From Salticus scenicus (Eukaryota > Arthropoda > Arachnida > Araneae > Salticidae), in NCBI GenBank assembly GCA_963930645.1, contig CAWVNO010002511.1, positions 404,348-468,347 of the forward strand: a stretch of 64,000 nucleotides of DNA, written 5' to 3'. The translations under genes were made by a program, and so were the position numbers. The notes under the pieces were generated by a model, which was given only the letters and a program-made list of their open reading frames with translations, did no database searches and was not told the origin of the DNA. Positions within the stretch are counted from its first letter, which is position 1; every line of letters starts with the position of its first letter. Positions 56,919 to 64,000 of this stretch are shown one piece after another.

Positions 56919-57479
56919 AAGAAAGAAAATAAACTGTTTAATATTCATGAATTTTCTGAATATAAAAATGGAATTTAAAAATATGTGTTAGTTCATGAGT
57001 TATGATAGGGCAAAATTCCATATAGAATAATCCTGGCTTTGGCTTCTGGCGCCGATAAGTAGAGAGAGTCCTGTTAACATTTTAAAAAAAATCAAAACAA
57101 GTCTTTTTTCATTCCTATCTTTATTTTTCACCTCTCTTGGCTAAGATCAAAGTGTAGCATAAAATTTAAAGTAACATTAACACGTGTACAAAGGGAGTGA
57201 CTAACTGTTCATGAAATCAAAACTGACTTGTAGCATGGTATCCGTATGAAGATTAAGAGTCCAAGCTTCTCTTGCATCATCTATACTATGGCATAAATAT
57301 AGTTAAAAGTTATTTTATTATTAGTGACATTGCTTTACACTAGAAAAATTACACTGCTATTGCACTTAAGTTTTAGAATATATTTTATTATGAATGCTGA
57401 TTAATTTTTTTAAAATAAACTTCATCAAAACTTTTAATTAAAAAAATATTGTAAATTATGTCATACATATGAAAACCTG
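56461..57479. other. no gene seen
   Basis: AT-rich with a GA-rich patch at 56551-56569 and a T run at 56884-56914. Confidence 0.5.
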
Positions 57480-57487
57480 TTCAAATA

Positions 57488-57703
57488 CAGTGGCAGATCA
57501 AGAATTTTTTTTTTTTTTTTTTTTTTTTTTTGGGGGGGGGGGAGGGGGCTAAGATTTTTCAAGATGTAATTCCAGATCAATGAAAAGTTTGCAATTGTAC
57601 TATTCAGGGGGATTGAACTATTTGGGAATGTCAGTACATTTTTTTTTCTTTTTTTTGGGGGGGAGGGGTTCATCCCCCTAGCCCCCCCTTAAATCCGCCA
57701 CTG
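57488..57703. mobile_element. small hAT-type MITE, copy 1
   Basis: Ends CAGTGGCAGAT and ATCCGCCACTG; flanked by the perfect 8-bp duplication TTCAAATA (57480-57487, 57704-57711). Inside are G-rich and T-rich runs and TTTTTCAAGATGTAATTCCA, which is shared with the copy at 58227. Confidence 0.85.
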
Positions 57704-57994
57704 TTCAAATATATAGCAGGAATCAAAAATCAATCCAATATTTCTATATTACTGTTTAAAAAGTCTCTTTGAATTAAAAGAAAAAAAAATCATAAAGAAA
57801 AATGAATGCAATACAATAATCAACATCCTTCAGTGTCATTAGTTGAATTATTGTATACAAAAAATTCTGTATATGTGTATTGTGTTTCATTTCAAGATCA
57901 GAAAATTATCACGCATTCACAAATACTTTTTTTTTCAAAATACCCAGTTTTTGGGTTCCCAGGCCTTTGGGTATTTAAACATCCCACATCACTA

Positions 57995-58158
57995 CGCAGG
58001 ACAGGACATATCAGTCCGCCTAGCTGTTCAGAGTTTTCCGTAGTTTTCTTCAAAGCTCTCATACATACCAGCTTTGATTGCTTATAAAGATTTCCATTAA
58101 TGGCACTTTACCCAGTCCTAGGACTAGGAACCTTGAGTAATAAATCGGCTTTAACACT
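57995..58158 (+). mobile_element. SINE family A, 5'-truncated copy
   Basis: Contains CCGCCTAGCTGTTCAGAGTT, TTCCGTAGTTTTCTTC and a GGCTTTAA tail. Confidence 0.7.
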
Positions 58159-58165
58159 TACACCA

Positions 58166-58490
58166 TTCCACCAAAGCTGGTAGATAGGAACTGCTGGGTT
58201 CGAACCAAGGTTCCACTTGTCAGACTCAGTGGCGGATCCAGAACTTAACTTTTTTGGGGGGGCTAAGTGTTTTCAAGATGTTATTCCAGACCAATGAAAA
58301 ATTTACAATTGTAACATCCAATTGGGAATGTTAGTGCTTGGGGGGGGCTTTAGCCCCCCTCCCCCCCTTAAATCCGCCACTGGTCAGACTAGTTGTTTGG
58401 AGTTTTCTATTGTTTTCTTTGGATCGTGCATAAGTGCTAGCTAGGATCACTTAGAAAGACTCGCATGGAATTCACTCTGCATAGCATTTA
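58166..58490 (+). mobile_element. SINE family A split by a MITE
   Basis: The head (58166-58226) has AAGCTGGTAGATAGGAACTG and the B-box GGGTTCGAACC. The body resumes at 58391 with AGTTGTTTGGAGTTTTCTAT and CACTTAGAAAGAC. The 8 bp GTCAGACT before and after the insert show where the SINE was interrupted. Confidence 0.85.
58227..58382. mobile_element. small hAT-type MITE, copy 2, nested in SINE
   Basis: Ends CAGTGGCGGATCC and ATCCGCCACTG. Perfect 8-bp duplication GTCAGACT (58219-58226, 58383-58390). Same family as 57488-57703 but with shorter internal runs. Confidence 0.92.
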
Positions 58491-58609
58491 AATGTTGTGT
58501 AAGAAATAGCTTCATTTTATCCAAATAATTTTAAAAATTAAAGAAGTCATTCTTATATCAAATACAATCAATACATCCATTTCATCATTTATTTTTTTCC
58601 AAATAAAGC

Positions 58610-58785
58610 ATGTCTCAATAGTGGTCAAGTAGTTCTGTTCTCGAAACTGGTAGATTGGCAGTGCCGGGTTTGATCTTGCGTCACGCCCGTCTAGCCATTT
58701 GGAGTTTTCCATGGTTTTCTTCACAACTCACGTAAATTTGGGCTAAAATACCTTATCATGATGGAGGCAATTAACTCTACAATTC
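58610..58785 (+). mobile_element. SINE family A copy
   Basis: TCTCAATAGTGGTCAAGTAG head, CCGGGTTTGATCTT B-box, CCATGGTTTTCTTCACAACT body. Confidence 0.8.
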
Positions 58786-59412
58786 CACTTAAAAATAAAA
58801 CATAATTAGCATGGGGGACAAAAATAAATGCTTTTATTATTCAGTAAAGCAAATATTTTCTTTATCTCGATTAGTGTATCGTATTTAATATTTTTTACAA
58901 ATTTCTCCAGCTTTCAGTTTGTGGATTTAAATAACTTACAATCTGAAATTAATAATAATAAAAAGAAGAAGGAACATTTAGAAATATGGAAATGTTGTCT
59001 ACACTACAAGAAGTAGGTGTAATTAATCCAAATCATCTGAAATTACACATTTTTAAAAGATGAAAATTAGAAAAAAAAAAGTGTAATAGAAAACACAGAG
59101 AATTTTTTGAAAATTTTATTATTTATTCATTGTCCATTCTAAAAACCAGTATAAATCTTTTCAATATACGAATTAAAAGAATATTAGAAAGTTATTTAAG
59201 TATTGACTTTCTGTCTTTTGATTAAAATTGCCAACATTTAAAAAAAAAATAATGATGAAAATTTTTTAATTAAAGTTGGAATGACTGAGAAAAAAAAAAA
59301 AAAAATTGCATCGAAATACTGCAAGCTTATTTTAAATAAAATTTGAAAATGTTTTTCAATCACATATATAGCATACATTTCAACAATTAATTATTTTTCT
59401 TTGAATTAAAAC
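58786..59412. other. no gene seen
   Basis: AT-rich with A runs near 59069 and 59290. Confidence 0.5.
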
Positions 59413-59602
59413 ATGTTCCAACAATGGCCAAGAGGTTCTACTCTCGAAACTAATAGACAGGGATTGCCTGGTTCAATTCCAGGTTGCACTTTGTTACTTA
59501 GCTGTTCAGAGTTTTTTGTGGTTTTCTTCAAAACTTGCTTAAAAACAGGCTAGGTTCCTTCAAAAAGATTAATAGGGAAGTAACCTAGGTTTAGGCCCAA
59601 GT
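59413..59602 (+). mobile_element. SINE family A copy
   Basis: TTCCAACAATGGCCAAGAGG head, GGTTCAATTCCAGG B-box, TTTTGTGGTTTTCTTCAAAA body. Confidence 0.8.
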
Positions 59603-60480
59603 GCAAATAAAACATTATAAGCATGAAAAGGGGAAGGAGTGAAAAAAAAAAATGTCTTGGTTACTCTGTAAGGAGAATTTTATCTTCAGCCTATGCACAA
59701 AAATTTCTCAGGTTTTCAATTCATACATTTATTTTTTACAAAATTATTTATTTATTATTATTTTTTACATTTGAAACATTATTTATTTATTTATTTTTTC
59801 TGAATAGTGATTAAAAAAGCCACATTTTACCTTTTGATTAAAATTGTTGTCATTTTTTAAAATTAATGGTAGAAATTTTTTAATTAAAACTGAAATGACC
59901 AGGAAAATTAATGCTAACATAGAAATAATGCAAATTTGTTTTACATAAAATTTTGAAATCACTTTAACATTGAGTACAAGACACATTTCATTAGTTAAAT
60001 TTCTTTCTTCAAAATGACTAGTAAGTGCCAGGTTCGATCCAATATCGCGATCCTCAGCTTAGTTGTTTAAAAATAGTAATTAGCTTGGGGGGAAGGGGGG
60101 AGTAAATGACTTTAGAAAGTAATGTAATTACTATTATAATACTTATTTTGTTTCTTCATCCCAGTAAATAAATTGCATTTCATATATTGTACACATTTCT
60201 AAAATTTCATCTTATGGATTTAAAGCTCTTACATTCTAAAGAAGTAATTAAAAAACAAAAACAAATATAGAAGCATTTATAAATTGAAAAATGTAAAAGA
60301 AATAACTGAAATTTACATTAAATACAATTTGGAAAAGTAAGAAAGAAATTAAAGTATGACTATTTCGAGAAATATTGTATAAAGATAGATGTCTATTATA
60401 TAATTCAAATTCTTTAATTTTCTATTTCCAAATTCGCTTTGAATGAATGTGTATATTGTTGCTCGCTGAATTCTAAAGAA
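59603..60480. other. no gene; SINE B-box fragment at 60020-60070
   Basis: GTGCCAGGTTCGATCCAATA with the following CTCAGCTTAGTTGTTT is a short SINE relic. The rest is AT-rich without features. Confidence 0.5.
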
Positions 60481-60681
60481 AATCAAAACAGATGTTTTTT
60501 AAAAGGCTGGCTATTGCCTGTTACTGCCCTGCAACGTGATTGGTTCATTTCTTTTTATTCTCCCTGTCCTCGGGATTCTTCTGACGCCAGTAAACTCCTG
60601 CGGAATGTAACGGAGTTCATTGACGGAATCTCTGCGGACGACGGACGACGGAACGGAACGTCCAGTGTGAAGGCACTTTTA

Positions 60682-60812
60682 GTTTGAGTCGAACATCTGT
60701 GATTGACGTGGCCTTCTACCAAATCGCGTACGTCAGACATATATGTCTGACATGGCTCGTGTAGAAATTCTTAGCGTCAGACACATATGACTGACGATTA
60801 ACGTGTTAAATA
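60682..60812. repeat. palindrome-rich patch, possible piggyBac-type end
   Basis: Contains GTCAGACATATATGTCTGAC, a perfect 20-bp palindrome (60732-60751), then GTCAGACACATATGACTGAC and TTAACGTGTTAA. On the minus strand it starts TTAACACGTTAA, like the outer MITE at 4222. Confidence 0.45.
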
Positions 60813-60904
60813 TCACAAATTCAATTAACTTGGTTATTTCTCTTTTATTAAATTTTCGATAATTTCAAACTGAATATATCTTTATTAACCCTTAAATTAG
60901 TGAT

Positions 60905-60935
<31 letters not shown>

Positions 60936-62149
60936 AATTAAAAATGCATTTTGACTTTCATTTCTTAAATAAATAATAGGAAAAATACCTTTAAAATCAT
61001 ATATTATTTTAAGCATGATTTAGGCTAGGAAAAAAAAATATATACATATATATTACCAATCGGGCACATCGATTATTATTAGAAAATAATTTTTCATTGT
61101 TAAAATTTTAAATATTAACAGCTAACGTTTATTTACCTTTTTTTAATCTTCTGTTCAAAAGAACATTATGCAACGGTAACATACAAAAAGTCAAATATTG
61201 AAAAGAAACCAACATAGTGTACAATTCATTTTCTCGAAAAATGAAGGGAAAGGTATAAAATTTAAAACCTAGGACATTAAGGTTAAATAAATAAATAAAA
61301 ATTCAAAGTTTCCAAATCTGAATTAGCAATAAGAATAAAAATTATTTAAAAATAAATAAATAAATAACTGGGTGATCAGTTGAACATCGAAAATTAAGAA
61401 TTGTGTACATAAATATCATACAAATTTTAAAAATGATAAAATTGTTTCGTATCACGACCTTTCATTAAAAATAAATAAATAAATAGAAAGAAAGAAAGCA
61501 CGATGAAAACAGCGTAAAAGCGATACCTCTGAAACTATCTATCTATCTCTATATATTTGTATGCTATGGACCATATTCCACGTTTGGGTTCGAGACTATA
61601 AAAAATCAGCTGTTTTGGGCAAACAATTCTCAACTCTATCATAGCAAAGCATTGTGGCTTGCAAATTTTTATCTTGCAATATTATTTCTAAGAGTTACAG
61701 ATTATATGAAATTGAAGTAAGAGTGATATAGTGATAACTTTGTTTTGTTTTTAATCCAGTTTTAGTAATATATTTTAATCTTAATCAACATATGTAATAT
61801 TAAAAGATGTCATGTGAATTGTGGCGATGTTAACAAATTTAAATGAATGTTCCATCTAATAGATTCCTTTATTAAAATGATTGAAATTCTAATTATTTAA
61901 GCTTTAATGTCTATATATATGTGTGTGTGTGCATAAAATGTTCTTATTAATCTTTTATTCATTATATATATGTATGTGTGTGTGTATACATAAAATGTTC
62001 TGCAATTTTACGTTATGGAATAGTCTTAACTTTATCATTCGATTCAGTTGTTTACATTTCTCTTTTGTTCTTGTTTGAACATTATTATTAAGTTTCACTG
62101 CAGAAATATTTACGAAAATGTTATGCGAAACAATAAAATGGCATGTTGA
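60813..62149. other. no gene seen; promoter-like TATA near 61600
   Basis: AT-rich with an A run at 60906-60931, TAAA repeats near 61350 and 61475, and CA/TG repeats near 61918-61985. CTATAAAAAATCAGCTG at 61598-61614 looks like a TATA box with an adjacent CAGCTG, but no exon follows that I can define. Confidence 0.4.
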
Positions 62150-62226
62150 ATCTAATTTGTTTACAAAATATCGGCCACGTGTTCCGCGATTTTACCTACG
62201 GTGACGTCACAGGAATATTGTCCATT
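62150..62226 (-). promoter_or_regulatory. terminus copy 3 (E-box/CRE block)
   Basis: On the minus strand AATGGACAATATTCCTG starts at 62226, and GTGACGTCAC follows at the same 16-bp offset as in 8246-8271. CACGTG is at 62181-62176 and TTTTGTAAAC further in, as at 8286. A third member of the 8246/17924 family. Confidence 0.55.
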
Positions 62227-62939
62227 TATATGCAAAGATCTCTGAATCGGCAAAATTTCAATGTCTTAGCTAAGTTTCTAAGTTTACTAAAATTGTCACC
62301 ATTCAGTTGAATAGTATGAAAAAATTCGATAGCGAGGACTATTTTGTGCCATTCACGAATGGGCAATATTCTATAAATTCTTATGTAGCCACTATTAACT
62401 CCCGTCGTATTCATTGAAAACGTTGCATGAACTTTTATAATACTCGGCTAAAACAAGTTACAGTACAGTTAAATGCTCTTGTTACAGTACAGTTAAATGC
62501 TCATAAAGATATTGAAACTGAAGTCATAATTATTATTTCACTTTCTGTTTCGCGAGGAGGACTCAAACTTGTGCAAAAAATGGGATACCAACAGTACTTT
62601 AAAATTATTTCAAGAATTTATTTAAAAGTTTTAATTTAATTAATAAAACTATTGTTTTTCTCATACTGAAAAAATAATTATACAACAAATGCGTAAGTGT
62701 TGTGTATGTGTTACGCGTAAAAAAACAATTTGAAAATTATTTTTCCTACATATCTGCTGTATCATTGTTAGTACTACAAATTTCACCCCATTTTCTGTTA
62801 ACAGTTGAAAGCATTCTTTACACTTTAAAGCATATTCACACAAAACCTGAAAAGTAATGACCTATCATCCTAATGTGCTTTTTACCGTCCACAACTGTGA
62901 TAAATGAGAGCAGACAGGAAGGGGGGAAATCCAGATTTT
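62227..62939. other. no gene seen; small tandem duplication
   Basis: TTACAGTACAGTTAAATGCTC occurs twice at 62459-62501, apart from one base at the junction. Short frames show no domain. CATTCACGAATGG at 62350 resembles the sequence just inside the 17924 terminus. Confidence 0.4.
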
Positions 62940-63056
62940 ATATACAGCGTCACTCAAAATTTGATATTTTTAAAACCCACATGTTAAAATCATATAGCCA
63001 TAAATTGTAGAGCTGCATCACAAAATATTATCTCATTAAGGGATTTTGTATTGATC
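62940..63056 (+). mobile_element. fragment of the 51.3-kb foldback family
   Basis: AGCGTCACTCAAAATTTGAT, CATATAGCCATAAA, GCTGCATCACAAA and TTAAGGGATTTTGTATTGAT match the outer part of the right arm at 52320-52436 with changes. Confidence 0.75.
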
Positions 63057-63099
63057 CTTATATACAATCAGGAAACGAGTTTAATTTTTGTTGTTGTTG

Positions 63100-63319
63100 T
63101 TTGTGTGTTTAAAACAGCATTCTTTGAAAAGTTTTACCTCTGGTTCTCCTTTTGAACATACTTCACATTAGAATGAGTTTTCTGCATGGTAAAGGAAATG
63201 TGTGTTTAAACATTGCTTAGTTGAAAATAATTTTTCATATTCAGAACAAGCATATGGTTAAAAAAAAGATGTATTTTCAAATTTCCAACTAGCGAAAATG
63301 ATTTTAAACTGATTTCACA
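63100..63319 (-). pseudogene. eroded finger sequence after the stop of the minus-strand array
   Basis: Directly after the TAA the same frame reads CEISLKSFSLVGNLKIHLFF, a finger with its second Cys changed, and then loses order. It shows the array once extended further 3'. Confidence 0.65.
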
Positions 63320-63934
63320 TTAATGAAGTTTCTCTCCAGTATGACACAAAAGATGTCTTTTTAAATCTTCCTTTTGCAAAAACGATTTTGAACACATTTC
63401 ACATTTATGAGGCTTCTCTCCAGTGTGAGTCAGAAGATGTATTTTTAGATTTCCAATGAGTGAAAATGATTTTGAACACATTTCACATTTATGAGGTTTC
63501 TCACCAGTATGACACAAAAGATGTTTTTTTAGATCTCCATTTTGCAAAAACGATTTTGAACACATGCCACATTTATGAGGCTTCTCTCCAGTATGACACA
63601 AAAGATGTCTTTTTAGATTCCCAAATTGTGAAAACGATTTTGAGCACATTTCACATTTATGAGGTTTTTCTCCAGTATGACACAGAAGATGTGTTTTTAG
63701 ATGTCCAACTTGTGAAAACGATTTTGAACACATTTCACATTTATGAGGTTTCTCTCCAGTATGACACAAAAGATGTCTTTTTAGATCTTCATTTTGCGAA
63801 AATGATTTTAAACAAATTTCACATTTATGAGGCTTCTCTCCAGTGTCACTCAGATGTGTTTTTAGATGTCTAAAGTGGGAAAATGATTTTGAACACATTT
63901 CACATTTATGGAGTTTCTCTCCAGTATGACACAA
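63320..63934 (-). CDS. C2H2 zinc-finger protein, seven fingers, continues off the right edge
   Basis: 204 residues on the minus strand with seven fingers of type KC(E/G)MCSKSF(S/L) joined by HTGEKPHK linkers, the classic nuclear DNA-binding architecture. Finger 1 has lost its second His (KTHLSDTGEK), so it probably cannot bind zinc normally. Fingers 2-7 are complete and very alike at DNA level, suggesting recent duplication. The frame ends at TAA 63322-63320, where an AAA (Lys) codon of the HKCE motif has become TAA. Upstream (63935-64000) finger sequence continues but out of frame, so the ATG at 63934 may not be the native start. No effector domain is in view. Confidence 0.6.
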   Translation of the reverse strand: MCHTGEKLHKCEMCSKSFSHFRHLKTHLSDTGEKPHKCEICLKSFSQNEDLKRHLLCHTGEKPHKCEMCSKSFSQVGHLKTHLLCHTGEKPHKCEMCSKSFSQFGNLKRHLLCHTGEKPHKCGMCSKSFLQNGDLKKHLLCHTGEKPHKCEMCSKSFSLIGNLKIHLLTHTGEKPHKCEMCSKSFLQKEDLKRHLLCHTGEKLH

Positions 63935-64000
63935 AGATGTCTTTTTACAGATTCAACTCGTGAAAATGATTTGAACACAGTTTACATTTATGAGGTTTCT
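63935..64000 (-). pseudogene. out-of-frame finger sequence at the window edge
   Basis: AACCTCATAAATGTAAACTG on the minus strand is a finger start (KPHKCKL-like) with a Glu codon changed, followed by a short deletion before 63934. The array continues beyond the window. Confidence 0.5.

Larger units (their letters stand above)
53337..60678. mobile_element. PIF/Harbinger-like interval, 7.3 kb
   Basis: Left end AGCGGGCTTCACACTGGCCG and right end, reverse complemented, AAGTGCCTTCACACTGGACG are related, and both continue with GTTCCG(C/T)TCCG and, about 180 bp in, GAACCAATCA. TTA flanks both sides (53334-53336, 60679-60681), the 3-bp duplication of PIF/Harbinger. The interior is filled with SINEs and MITEs and has no intact transposase. 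It may be one eroded element or two opposed relics. Confidence 0.55.

Noticed and set aside
61598..61614. TATA promoter of a gene
   Set aside because: No exon, donor or conserved frame follows within several hundred bases; mentioned only as a possibility.
63460..63873. 137-residue plus-strand frame with repeated MILNTFHIYEVS units
   Set aside because: Antisense shadow of the minus-strand zinc-finger array; its regular repeats are the finger period.

Overview
This is nuclear DNA from an AT-rich eukaryote, most likely an arthropod and plausibly a spider or other chelicerate. That guess rests on several traits: many homopolymer and TA/CA microsatellites, tRNA-derived SINEs, decayed intron-bearing exons, Ty3/gypsy, Tc1/mariner, hAT and PIF/Harbinger-type elements, and two arrays of near-identical C2H2 zinc fingers with HTKEKPY/HTGEKPH linkers. 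I see no prokaryotic organisation and no tRNA or rRNA gene. The assignment is inference from sequence style only.

Left third (1-20 kb): a decayed hAT (ZMYM1-like) transposon at 862-2268; a three-unit tandem repeat with two nested MITEs at 4150-4860; a Tc1/mariner deletion derivative with 108-bp inverted repeats at 6850-7414; then a 10-kb interval holding two convergent decayed gene or transposon copies (8246 rightward, 17924 leftward) with matching termini. The leftward copy begins with a broken THAP exon. This block lies between two outward-facing ends rich in TTGCAA motifs, about 3.06 and 19.57 kb, each starting at TTAA. They may bound one 16.5-kb element.

Middle (20-36 kb): a C2H2 zinc-finger array (eight clean fingers, decayed fingers on both sides, a SINE inserted in the decayed 3' part), a SINE cluster at 24.1-24.8 kb, a more GC-rich promoter-like stretch with paired CACGTG boxes near 28.3 kb, a 0.6-kb tandem duplication, and a few exon-like minus-strand fragments.

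Centre right (36.4-47.9 kb): a Ty3/gypsy LTR retrotransposon on the minus strand, with 1001-bp LTRs that differ by one base as I read them and a 5-bp target duplication (ACAGC). gag and pol (PR-RT-RNaseH-IN) are nearly complete. pol has a frame change at an 11-A run and one in-frame TGA. Between pol and the 3' LTR lie 3.6 kb with no env on the element strand, but with three exon-like blocks on the opposite strand. These have good splice sites and join into one open frame of about 98 codons. That looks like an antisense, intron-bearing passenger gene and is the most interesting feature of the window.

Right third (48-64 kb): a 1.15-kb palindromic foldback element, a 7.3-kb interval with PIF/Harbinger-like ends and a TTA duplication filled with SINEs and small hAT MITEs (one inserted in a SINE with a perfect 8-bp duplication), a third copy of the 8246/17924 terminus at 62.2 kb, and a second C2H2 array on the minus strand running off the right edge. 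Most of the DNA is layered mobile elements. The only long reading frames are the two zinc-finger arrays and the retrotransposon.
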